DNA of 64,000 bases from Capronia americana (taxonomy: Eukaryota; Ascomycota; Eurotiomycetes; Chaetothyriales; Herpotrichiellaceae): contig JADWQD010000018.1 of assembly GCA_016110215.1 (NCBI GenBank), positions 682,001-746,000 of the forward strand, read 5' to 3'. Below are positions 10,284-20,420 of the stretch, one piece after another; within the stretch, counting starts at the first letter, position 1; each line of letters opens with the position of its first letter. The position numbers were made by a program, and so were the translations under genes. The notes under the pieces were generated by a model. That model made no database searches. It was not told the DNA's origin and was given only the letters and a program-made list of their open reading frames with translations.

Positions 10284-11975
10284 ATGGCTGTCATCAATGC
10301 CCTCGAGCGTCGAATATACCACGATGTCCCGCCGGACTACCAATCGCGGATTGCTATGAACCCGACCTTGATCGTGTCGTGGTGGTGCACGTTGTTCTCC
10401 CTCACGGCCATCCTCATCCGCGTGTTGGGGCGATGGGTGCGCACGGAGCGACTGTTTCGGGAAGACTGGATCATGTTCTACAGCATAGTACCGTTGATGA
10501 TCCGAATGGCACTTGTCCATGTGGTCTTGATCTGGGGCACCAATAACACACAAACTGAAGGGTTGACAGCTCTCCAAATACACCACCACGAGATCGGGAG
10601 CAGACTGGTCCTTGCCGCGCGAATATTCTACGCTGCATACATCTGGATCGCCAAGCTCGCCGTTCTCGAATTCCTGAAGCGTATCATCGGGAAATCGTGG
10701 GCAAAGTCGTACGAGGTCGGACTCCGTTACATCTATGCGTTTTTGGGCGCCACCTTCATCGCCGTAGTGGTTGGGACACTAGCCGAGTGTCAACCTTTCT
10801 CGCATTACTGGCAGGTCGTGCCGGACCCAGGTGCCCACTGTCGCGAAGGACTGGTGCAATTGATTGTCATGGGCGTTTGCGACATGGTCTCGGACGTTGT
10901 GCTGATCGTCTTCCCAATTCCACTGGTCTGGCAGTCCTCGATGCGATTTTCGAAAAAGATATCCCTCATCCTCCTCTTCCTCCTCTCAACTATCCTCGTC
11001 GCCATCACCGCCTACCGAGTACCGTCCACCATCTCGCGGCGTTCCTCTCAGCAGTATCGCTCGCTGTTGGCGTCGCTGGAGATTCTTGCCGCGGCAGGGG
11101 TCTCGAATGCCATCGTCATAGGCAGCTTCATTCGTGACAGGGGTGTCAAGAAAGCGAAATTTCGAGCTGCATCGATGGACGACGGCAGCTCCCTCGGCCG
11201 AACCAACACTCAGACCCGTGCCGTGTCTGTCACTCACCACCACTGGGGCTCCGACGAAGATCTAGCCAGGGGTGTTGGTGTCGCCTTGCCTGCACTCCTG
11301 AGACGAGGGACTTACCTCGAACAAACCCGCCCTGCCGAATTTGCTGTTTCGGCGGCCCCTCCACGCGCGTCGACCATGCCGGTCGAATCCAACGATCAGA
11401 TTCGACATGCTCCCTTCAAATCTAAATGGAATTTTGCAGAAGCGTCCCACACGCGCAGAAAGCCGTCGTTGGACACCCTCAGCAGCGCCTCGACAGAGGA
11501 CATCAAGATGCGGAATTTGAAGCTCCAATTCGACGCAACACCCGATGGCGATGTTGAGCACGACTACAACGAGCCCGACACGCCCAATCGGATGGGCTTC
11601 TTTGACGTTGGAGGCCTGGTGGACGCTCCACCCAGCGAATCCCCCATCTCTCGCTCTCGCCAGGCATCCTTCCAAGAAGTCTCCCGCCGCTTATCCCAGT
11701 CACAGCAACAAAGGTCCAGCTCGAAGGCTTTCCTCGCAGATATAGGTGGCCTGTTGACCCGACCTCTACGCATACGCGAAGAGGATGAGATGCACTCGTC
11801 GTCCACGCCGCCAACAAGGAAAGGCAGTAGCCCCGGCCGTTCGCCAATGAGGTCGGATAGAAGAAAAATCTCCAAGGGGAGCCGATTGCCCTCGACGCAG
11901 GAGGATGCGCCGCCGCATCGGCCGAGCGGGCCCGATGAGATGTTCTTGTCGGATGCGGGTGGCTTGTTGAGATGA
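10284..11975 (+). CDS. Rhodopsin-domain integral membrane protein (Pth11/SAT4-like)
   Basis: Intronless 563-residue frame from the ATG at 10284. The first 290 residues hold about seven hydrophobic segments, among them LIVSWWCTLFSLTAILIRVL, YIYAFLGATFIAVVVGTLAE, LIVMGVCDMVSDVVLIVFPIP and SLILLFLLSTILVAITAYRV. The pattern C-Q-P-F-S-H-Y-W after segment 4 is a hallmark of the fungal rhodopsin-domain (DUF/SAT4) family. The remaining 270 residues are a Ser/Arg-rich cytosolic tail carrying three copies of a D-x-GGL-(V/L) motif, near residues 441, 484 and at the extreme C-terminus (556-563). Family members include the Pth11-type surface sensors, but ligand and partners are unknown. The family call is strong; receptor function is inference. 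Confidence 0.88.
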   Translation: MAVINALERRIYHDVPPDYQSRIAMNPTLIVSWWCTLFSLTAILIRVLGRWVRTERLFREDWIMFYSIVPLMIRMALVHVVLIWGTNNTQTEGLTALQIHHHEIGSRLVLAARIFYAAYIWIAKLAVLEFLKRIIGKSWAKSYEVGLRYIYAFLGATFIAVVVGTLAECQPFSHYWQVVPDPGAHCREGLVQLIVMGVCDMVSDVVLIVFPIPLVWQSSMRFSKKISLILLFLLSTILVAITAYRVPSTISRRSSQQYRSLLASLEILAAAGVSNAIVIGSFIRDRGVKKAKFRAASMDDGSSLGRTNTQTRAVSVTHHHWGSDEDLARGVGVALPALLRRGTYLEQTRPAEFAVSAAPPRASTMPVESNDQIRHAPFKSKWNFAEASHTRRKPSLDTLSSASTEDIKMRNLKLQFDATPDGDVEHDYNEPDTPNRMGFFDVGGLVDAPPSESPISRSRQASFQEVSRRLSQSQQQRSSSKAFLADIGGLLTRPLRIREEDEMHSSSTPPTRKGSSPGRSPMRSDRRKISKGSRLPSTQEDAPPHRPSGPDEMFLSDAGGLLR

Positions 11976-13532
11976 ACATGGTCGGGCGAATACCGGCTTT
12001 GCTTTTTTGGGCTTGTTTTTTGTGTTTGCATATACCATTGAGCGACGGCGCTGGGGACGGGTCTTATATCTGCACGTGGGATTGTCGATTTTTAGCTTCA
12101 TTTTTGAAGCGTTAGTTTGATGTGGACGAAGAGGGGAAGGTGATACAGCGCGAATGTGCTGATATTGGTCAGTAGGTGGGTCTTCCATGCCCGATGATAC
12201 CAGGTTGATATGCGTATATCTCTCGCAGCTAGCTTCCTCAGTCACGAGACAAGGAATACATTATCTTGAAACTTGGCCGAGGGCTCATGCGTTCGCGAAC
12301 CCTTACCCTTACTGCCTGGCGCCCTTGGACGTGTCGAACGTGCTGAACGTGGCGAACGTGTGCGCCCACTGCCAACATCAACTTCCTCCAGATTGGGTCT
12401 CATGTATGCTTCTATACCTCAGTCAAACGCAACCAGTCTACGTGCGCACACTTGGAGTGGCGCCAGAAGGTATAGGCGCTACGGTTCCTCTCAACATTCA
12501 GGAGATGTATGCCAGGAGCTCATACACAAAGATCCGGTGTACTCATGATCGGCACAGCTATCTTCTCCTACCGAGATTCTCGTTCTGACCTGAAGATTCG
12601 ACACATTTTTCTTTGTCAGGCAATCGTGGAATTGCCAGTTTCGACGTCTCACATTGGATACAGTTGTTTTAGGTGCCTTCCGAGGCGCCTTGTCCGGCCC
12701 ACCCTACACAAGCTTGCGGGGCGTTCCAATGTATATTCATCGGAACGCAGTCTGTCCACCTCGGAATCATCGAGTCTTCCAAAAGGAAATCACTTCCAAG
12801 GCGTGGATAGGGCTTGTCTACGGACTGCTATGGTCCAGCTACGACACAAGTGCTCCTAGTGCCATTTTTCATGAAGCGACGACGGCGAAGCATTTTCCCA
12901 ACATGCTCTTGGGCATCGGTGAAAGGGCCACTCTGTTTCCAACAGGTTTCCGGCGGCTGGCGTTTTCTCCCCGAGAATGTCTGCAAGTGGGCTCCAACTA
13001 CATCACCTTCGATCTTGAAGCATTGGAAGAATACAGAGCAGTCATTTGGGAAAGCAGTGATTGAGCTTCATACTGATGCTGGAAGTAAGAAGCCTTGGTG
13101 CGACAGAGCCTGATATCGACCTTCGGATCCGCGCTGGGGATGAATCTTCTGGCGAGCCTGATCGCATGGTGGTCTTATATCGGCTCGCCGTTGTTTTTGC
13201 GGACAGACTGGCGAGGCGTGGGGGTGTCCTTCTGCCGAATTTGCACCCCGAGTACGGGCTTAACTATGGAAATTGGATAAGCGACGACGACCGTATCATG
13301 TCTTTTGGCTGCCATCGAGATTCTCTTGTCGCTCTGGGAAGAATCTTGTCCCTGAAGATTGCTCCCAGCTCGCGGGACAAATGCTGACGCCATCAAATCT
13401 ATCTGTCGTGGGATTAATTAGATCTGTCGGCACCGAAATCATCTGGCATCGATCCGCTTACGTCGAAAGGATACACCGCCCCGGCCCAAGTCGCACGGCA
13501 TTACAACCCGCATGGACGCCTCATCTGACGAC
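11976..13532. other. Intergenic, possible decayed sequence
   Basis: About 1.56 kb between the membrane protein and the first P450. Several 60-140 codon open frames overlap on the plus strand in all frames, and some short stretches look protein-like (for example a hydrophobic run near 13120-13200). None has a recognisable domain or a consistent splice model. Confidence 0.4.
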
Positions 13533-15274
13533 CTACACTGTGACAAGCTTGCGCTCTACGAAGCGGACGTACAACTCTGGTTTCCATAACACGAAATGGA
13601 GACGGACTTGTTGCTCCCAATCGAGGGTGGGATCAACCAATTCCATGTCATACATCCATACCATTTTTGCCAGCTCCACTGACATCTGAGCATACGCGAA
13701 CCTGTAGTCGTCACCAGTTAGCAAGACTTAATCGACTTGTCGCTGGACGGTGGATACTTACGTCTTCCCTGGACAAGATCTTGGACCCAACGAAAATGGC
13801 TGGCTAGCGTCCTTCACATCTGTGCATGCTGGATCAAGCCATCTTTCCGGTTTGAAGCTCAAAGGATCATGGAAGTAGCGTTCGTCTCTTGCCGTCGTCC
13901 ATCCACTCACGGACACCTCGGCCTGCAAAAATGTCAATAAGTGGCTTGTTGAGGAGCGATCGAGATGACTTACACCGCCTGGGACGAAGTGGCCATCGAT
14001 TTCAACGCCGGGAAAAGGTACTCTGCGCAAGAACCCTACCGTTGCCGTGGGGACTATCCGTAAACCTTCCTCGATGACGGCAAACAGATACGGTAGCTTA
14101 GCAGTTGAAGCTATGTCGATTTCCTGCAACGACTTGAAGCTTTCCCGAATTTCCGCCTTCAGCTGATTATGGGCTGCTGGCGACCGGAGGAGGAAATAAG
14201 TAATGGTTGCTAACGAAGTGGCGCTTGTCTCGCTGCTTGCTATGGCGATGATAGAGCAATGAGCAGCCATTTCTTCGTGGGAGATCTTCCCGCTTCTGAC
14301 CTTGTCGACGACATTTGAGAGGAAGTCGACGGTCTCGCCACTCCTTTCGACACGTCGTTTGCTTTTCTCTCTCGCAAACCCCGTGATACGGTTTCGGATC
14401 TCCGTAGTCCATCTCGTGGGGATCAGCCTGGCTGTCTTTTCCACCAGGGGCATGCGCCGTATGTTGTCCATGATGGAAATGGCGTGCATATGTGCGAAAA
14501 TGGTCTCAAGCCAGTGGTTCGGCGTCTCTGATGCGGCCTGTCAGCTCGGCCTTTGAGTGGCCATATTTGCCGCACACGGGTTCGACATCTGTACATACCG
14601 GTCTCGACGCAGCCAAAGGACTCTCCAAACGCCATCTCACCCCCGATATCGAATGAAAGCATCATGTACCACTTTGTCAGATCCAGACCACCTGGCCCGC
14701 CACCCAGCTTCCCGAGCTTCTCAACGAAGCCATCGATGCACCGCTGGATGACCACCTCCTGCTCCATCAGCGCTTTGCTCGACAGCGCGGACATGAAGAG
14801 CGCTCGTTTCTGCAGAGCACGCTTGTGGTCTCGTTCCGTGACGACGCAGGACTCCGAGAACCCAGTGCCAAGCATGTCGTAGAACTCACTCTTCGTCGGT
14901 CGAGGTCCCTTGGCCGCATATATGTCCTTGTAAGCCTGGACGGACGCAAACGACAGTTCGTTCGGTCCCACGCGAAACACGTCGCCATACTTCCGGTGAC
15001 AGTCCTGGATCGTCCAGTGCGACAGGCCCGTCAGATCGTGCCAGAAGCGCCAGAACAGCGTCGTCCGCGCCCAGAATGGTCCGGGGAATCGCGCGAGCGG
15101 GTGGAAATACAGGTTATATATCATGTGCAGGGGGAACCAGATCCCTAGCTATACAAATGTTCTCAAGTCACTGATTTGGTCCCAAATAGGATGGTAAGGA
15201 TTTCCCCCCTTCCATGAAGTTACACATACCCCGATAGCCAGGACTCGCAACGCCGACAGAAGAGAGAAGTCCAT
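13533..15274 (-). CDS. Cytochrome P450 (CYP65/Tri11-like)
   Basis: Five exons on the minus strand: 15274-15230, 15148-14599, 14527-13974, 13922-13762 and 13701-13533. Together they make exactly 492 codons plus stop, and all introns (81, 71, 51 and 60 bp) are GT-AG. The N-terminus is a membrane anchor followed by the proline hinge FPGPFW. Visible motifs are the I-helix ASSETSAT, the K-helix EGLR (about residues 352-355), FKPERW, and the haem loop FSLGPRSCPGK with the ligand Cys near residue 433. Overall wording resembles trichothecene C-15-hydroxylase-type P450s, but that is only a resemblance. An ER-bound monooxygenase is expected. It lies 2.9 kb from the divergently oriented terpene cyclase, which suggests it oxidises the terpene product. 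Confidence 0.92.
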
Positions 15275-15675
15275 GTTTCTCTCTGGTGCTGAATGTTACA
15301 GATGCCGATGGTCGTGCCAGCCAGCCAGCCAGCCAGCCAGTCAAGTAGGTTGGTTAGAATAGATTGTCTTGTCGCTACTTGTGGGAAGCTTGAAGCTTGA
15401 AAACCAGATCCAAAGAAGAATTATTGCTGATTGCTGATCTCACGGTGATAAATCAAGGGACCCGCGGGACTGTGCATAACATAATTCCTGGGGGATTTTG
15501 AGCACAGAGGCTACCTGCCTGCCTACAGGAGGAGAGGAGCAGAAGGGTAGAATAGACTGAACCTAGCATCTTATTCGTTGTTTGGTTGCCAACGCAGGCG
15601 GGGAGTTTAAACTAACTTACCGTTTGACTGCTAAGTACTGTAACTGTGCTGTACTGTAGCGATATCGCCTCAGTC

Positions 15676-15699
15676 ACTAGTACTGGTACTGGTACTAGT
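15676..15699. promoter_or_regulatory. Perfect 8 bp-arm palindrome
   Basis: ACTAGTAC and GTACTAGT are exact inverted copies separated by 8 bases. They lie about 400 bp upstream of the P450 start in the divergent spacer. Such dyads can be binding sites for dimeric regulators, but a role here is only inferred. Confidence 0.35.
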
Positions 15700-17358
15700 C
15701 CCTGGTCCCGGTTCTCACATTCAAATGCACATTCACGTTCACATCCACGTCCACCACGTCCACATCCATAGTCGGCCTCCATATTCAGACTTTTGACTCC
15801 TCGCTTCCAACAGACGAACGGCTCGACTTCTCGGGAGGACGGGACGGAACCGCAACTACGAGCGGCGAGCTGCGAGCTGCGTTCCCTTCCGGCGGTGTGC
15901 GGTCAACCGAGCCCCAGCCCACTCATCCACTCGTCCTATGTCCTGTAAGTAAAAGAGACAGACGGAAACTAGATTCTCGCCAGGGAAGACCAGTAAACGA
16001 CGTTCCACTAATGACATACAGTAGTGCTGGGTACCCGGTAGGATATTACTGCAGATCAGTCCCAGACTCGTCCCCGTTGCCGGAAGAAAGAGCCTACTTA
16101 CCGAGTACTCGTACTATCACGATAGCTTGTACTATCGTGTCCAGTACTGGATATGTACAGCGAAGCGGTTCTCCAATTCAACCACCTGCAGGCGCCGCAT
16201 GACGTGTGAGGCCCACGCAATTTTGGCGGGAAGGGAAGGCGAAGGGCGAGGGATGGAAACGGGGCCCGGACCGTCGGTCGCCCCGCAGCTTGGCGCGGTA
16301 AATTCCCAGTGAGCCAGTGCTGCCGAGCTCGACCTCAACCTCGCGGGAAAAAGGAGGACCACAGCTGCATGCATGCAGGCGAAGGAAAAGAGAAACAAAA
16401 TACAAGCAGAGTTTCTACGTGTGCACAGACACGTACGCACGCAGACGCACGCACTCACGCGCGCATCGTGTATAAATTACTCAAACTTTGGACCTCGTTG
16501 CTGGGCAATTCACGGGCGGATTGAGCATTGCATTAGTTTACCGTGTAGTTTGCTCCGAGTTGGGCAAGCTGCGTGACGCGGGGATCCACGGTCCGCAAAC
16601 ACGTCGTCTGCATCTAACCATGATTCGTGGTAGGTCGAGCCTGCACTGGGTCAGCCATCGGCGTGTGGGCGTGCGTCGCGCGAAGGTTTTGTTGGGACCA
16701 GAAGCAGAAGCAGAAGCAGAGGGAGGAAAGGGAAAAAACGATGCTCAGACTGCGGAACTACTGAAGACTAACTACTAGCTACAGACTACCGGGTAAGCCT
16801 ATCTAAGTCAGTATGTAAACGAGGGCTACTTTGCGTGGCGGGCCTTGGAGAGCGACCCGACCCTTCCCTTTCTTCGCTACGAACACCCTACTCTTATCGC
16901 CCTAGCAGCAGAGAAACCGGAATTACCGAGCTATGCACGGACAGGATAGATCGTCGCAATACTTGTGGATTCTGCAGGGTCTGCAGGGTCTGCGGCTTCT
17001 GGATCCCCTGATCGTCGTCGTCCGAGGTGATGTGTTGTCCTCCCCAGCGCGGCAGTCCACAGTACTAGTATCAGTACATGGAGTTACAGTGGAAACCCTA
17101 CCATTCACGCACGTCCACCGAGCAAGCTACCACGGTTCGTTATCTGGTTCGGCCCGGCGAACAGCGCACAAGCAACGGCGTTGAACTTGCCGAGGGGCTA
17201 GAGTCTAAGGGACGAACAGGCCCAGTCCAGTACATGCCAGTACCGGGTACATGGCTCGTTCCCAAACTGGTGCCAAGCAAGAGCATAGAGTAAGAGCAAG
17301 ACTGCTGAGGTAATGTTTCATTCATTTGGGCCCTGCACAAAGCAATAGAGGTCATTCA

Positions 17359-17397
17359 CGGTCATGGTCAAGGTCAAGGTCATGGTCATGGTCATGG
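17359..17397. repeat. Hexanucleotide tandem repeat GGTCAW
   Basis: About six consecutive copies of GGTCAT or GGTCAA lie about 0.8 kb upstream of the terpene cyclase start. It is a microsatellite-like tract in non-coding DNA. Confidence 0.8.
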
Positions 17398-18172
17398 CCC
17401 AATCCTCTGTACGGACGCGGCATTATCCCGGGAAATGCAGTCTAGGGCATATGCTTCCGCGAAAATTACATGGTGTTTGCGAGTCATGGACAGACAGCCC
17501 AACGTTAGTCTCTTCGCAAGGGAGGACGTCAGTCATATGAGGAAGACATGGTGCATATGGTTCAAGTTATGGCTCAAGGCAGGTCTGACTGACTGACTAA
17601 CTCACTGACTGACAGACGGTCCAAGCAGGCAGACACGTAGCCAGACAGGGGGGCACGGAGACGAGAATCCCATATGTAGGGAGACCGCAGAGAGGCGGGT
17701 CGCAGGGACGGTACTGTGGCCTCCCTTCACACCGGCACCGGGCACTCATGCAATACAAACACACTAACTCACTGGAATTACCGTAAGTTGGCAAGCGCTT
17801 GTCCATCATCGCGCGGCCTATGAGCGAGCTGTGGGATCATCCCATGGTGCCCGCTGTGCTCGGCTCTGTTTCGAGATAAGAGGAAGTGATTGATACTGAT
17901 TCTGATTCTGATTCTGTGTCCGACTCTGGCTGTTCAGTGCTCAGTGTGGACTCTCAGATTCCAGCGTTCGTTGTTCTCTATAAGAGTACCCACCCTCCTA
18001 CCGACCAGGAGCCCCTGCTGTCCCATCGAGCTCAATCACAGTTTATTGACATCATCCGTCCATCAATCCGGGAGAATCAATATTGATAGCCGTCTACGTT
18101 GTTTCCCCTGACACAGTACAGTGCAGCAGAGTACAAGACACTACACTACACCACACCACATCACAGCACAGG

Positions 18173-19449
18173 ATGGGCTCTCTCCCAGTCGAGGACCAGA
18201 CACAGCCGTGTACGCCATTCGGTCTCCAGCCCTCGATCCTCACGGCCAAATGCCATCCCCTCGTCGAACAAGTCACCGAGGAAGTGGACGCGTACTTCTC
18301 CGAGCACTGGCCGTTCAAGGACGAGAAGACACGCAAGAAGTTCCTCTCGCAAGGGATCCCACGAGTGACGTGCTTATACTGCGCCAATGCCCTGGACGAT
18401 AGGATCGCGTTCGCATGCAAACTGATTACCATTACATTTCTCACAGACGGTGGGTTCTTGAATTCTTCTTTTCAAATCTTGAATCTTTGAATCTTTGGAT
18501 TTTTTTATCTTAATTCTTTTTCTTTTGGGAAAACCCCCTCTCCAAGTTGCGAGGATACGAGACGTTTCCGAGGCATGGAGACATAGAGACGGCCTTCCTT
18601 GTTCAGATATCTCGCCTGCCTGAATGCCTGACCGGCTGACTGCCCTGACTGCCCTGACTGACCTATCACCTGAATGGCCAGACGTTCTCGACCACATGTC
18701 CCTCGACGACGGGGTCATGTACAACGAGAAACTCATGCGTCTCGCCCGCGGGGACGAACAGCCCGACCGCTCCGTCCCGGTCGAGTACCTGATGTACGAC
18801 ATCTGGGAAAGCATGCGCGCCCACGACAAGGAGCTGGCCGACGAAGTCCTGGAACCAGCGTTCGTGTTTATGCGCGCCCAGGTCGACAAGCAGCGCCTGA
18901 AGCCGATGGATTTGCACACGTATTTCGACTACCGCGAGCAAGACGTGGGGAAAGCGTGAGTGGTTACCCCTGTACACTTCCGAAGTCGTGTCCTAGCGAA
19001 CTAATAACTAACGCCCTCTCTCTGTCCATAATAGCTTCCTTTCAGCCATCATGCGTTTCTCCATGGGCCTGCATATGACCAGCGCGGAGCTGGACCTGGC
19101 GAGGCCGGTCGAGGAAAACTGCTCAAAGAGCATCTCCGTGGTCAACGACATCTGCAGCTACGAGAAGGAGGTGCGCATCGCGGCGCGAGGCCACGAAGGC
19201 GGCGTCCTGTGCTCGTCCGTGCCCATCATGCAGCAGATCGCCAACGTCGACGTGCCCGGCGCGAAACGCATTCTCTGGCAGATGTGCCGCGAGTGGGAAG
19301 TGAGGCATAGGCAGCTGGTCGATGAGGTTACCATGAAGAACCAGTCGCCCGCCCTTGCCGCGTACCTCGAGGGTCTGGAGTATCAGATGGCGGGGAATGA
19401 AGTCTGGAGTCTGATTACGCCGCGATATAATGACGTGACTGTCGGCTAA
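18173..19449 (+). CDS. Sesquiterpene cyclase, aristolochene-synthase-like
   Basis: Three exons, 18173-18449, 18682-18955 and 19035-19449, give 321 residues, matching fungal aristolochene synthases (about 320-340). The first intron is long (232 bp); the second is 79 bp. The aspartate-rich metal site DDVLD is at residues 92-96, with its second Asp codon split by intron 1. The NSE triad NDICSYEKE has N221, S225 and E229. The segments YDIWESMRAHDKELADE, FDYREQDVGKA and RFSMGLHMTSAEL match what I recall of the Penicillium enzyme. The expected reaction is Mg-dependent cyclisation of farnesyl diphosphate to an eremophilane/aristolochene-type hydrocarbon in the cytosol. The exact product cannot be read from sequence. 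Flanking P450s suggest further oxidation. Confidence 0.93.
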
Positions 19450-19750
19450 GCTGAGCTGAAAAACAGGAGGACGACGAGGAGGAGGAGGACATAGTACGAG
19501 TAGGCAAGAAAGAGCACAGCCATGCTGCCATGCGTTCCTTGATGTGGACTAGTATGTAGTAGGGAAGAAAGAGTCTGCCAGAGCCTTGCCATGCCATTGA
19601 TGTGGAGTAATATTTAGACCGTCGGAAGGAATGATGTACCGGGAATACATAACCGCTATGGCGCTACTGAAGTCAACTCCCCCTGCCCGGTTGCTGTAAA
19701 CGCTCAACTCTCACGCTCACACCTCACGCTCCACGCTCACAATTCACACC

Positions 19751-20239
19751 TCACAGTTTACTGACCCCTCCTCCTCCTCCCTCCCGTCTCTTACACACCC
19801 AACACTTCTCGAGGATAGACACCCGGCGATAGACCCAGTTGCCGCTCCAGCAGCCCATTCGCAATCTCTCGCGATAGTCATCATGGCATAGGCGACAGTC
19901 ACGGTAGACGTGGCCGCAGAGGAAGCGAGTGTACTTGATGAGACACATGCTTTTGGCGGACGGGTGGACGGGCGGACTAGGGGTGGGAGGGCGTTAGGAT
20001 ATGGTCTCTGAATAAATAAATGATAGAGACGGCGTCCGTGCGACATGATGTGTTTTCAAGGTGTATTGTGTATTGTGTAATGTGGGACTTACTCACTCTG
20101 TTTGTCTTGCTCTTCGATTGAGTTGAAAAGGGTGGCTGTTGATGTGAGTGGATTGGATGGCGCTCTCTTCTTCTTCTTCTTGTTGTTCTTGGTGTCTTTG
20201 CCGGCCTTTTTTGGATTGCGGTTTGGAGGTGTGACTGTA
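19751..20239 (-). CDS. Small Cys-rich hypothetical protein (5' end uncertain)
   Basis: The supported part is the last exon, about 19949-19751, encoding MCLIKYTRFLCGHVYRDC and then CHDDY...GCW...KCWVC. Seven cysteines and a CGH resemble a small zinc-binding fold. An upstream exon ending at 20093 with a GTAAGT donor is consistent in phase: two bases left over, plus C, restore Asp-Met-Cys. It reads as a Lys-rich stretch followed by TLFNSIEEQDKQ. It probably begins at a CGTTACAG acceptor near 20240, so a further 5' exon is missing from the model. The gene lies between the terpene cyclase and the second P450. No function is assigned, and it may simply be a bystander. Confidence 0.35.
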
Positions 20240-20420
20240 ACGCGAGAAGGCAGAAAGGTCAAAGAAACAAGAGAAGAAAAAAGGTGACAATGTGCGCGAA
20301 AGAAATACCTTGCTGTCGATGGTGCACGACATCATCATGCCCGGCACCGCTGACTAGTGACCAATCCCAAAGAGCGACGTCGACGCCGACGCCGACGATG
20401 ATGTCGCTTGTGAAGCGTTC

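Larger units (their letters stand above)
15275..18172. other. Long repeat-rich spacer between P450 and terpene cyclase
   Basis: A 2.9 kb divergent intergenic region without a supported gene. It is dense in simple repeats and dyads: (CCAG)n near 15319-15343, a 24 bp palindrome at 15676-15699, CACRTC hexamers at 15728-15769, AGAAGC copies near 16699-16721, a CGCA-rich tract at 16423-16465, GGTCAW hexamers at 17359-17397 and TGAC tetramers near 17586-17612. It must contain the promoters of both flanking genes. No regulator site can be named with confidence. Confidence 0.65.

Noticed and set aside
12187..13387. Chain of overlapping plus-strand frames suggesting a membrane protein
   Set aside because: Phases change without usable splice sites and no family could be recognised; left as intergenic with a note.
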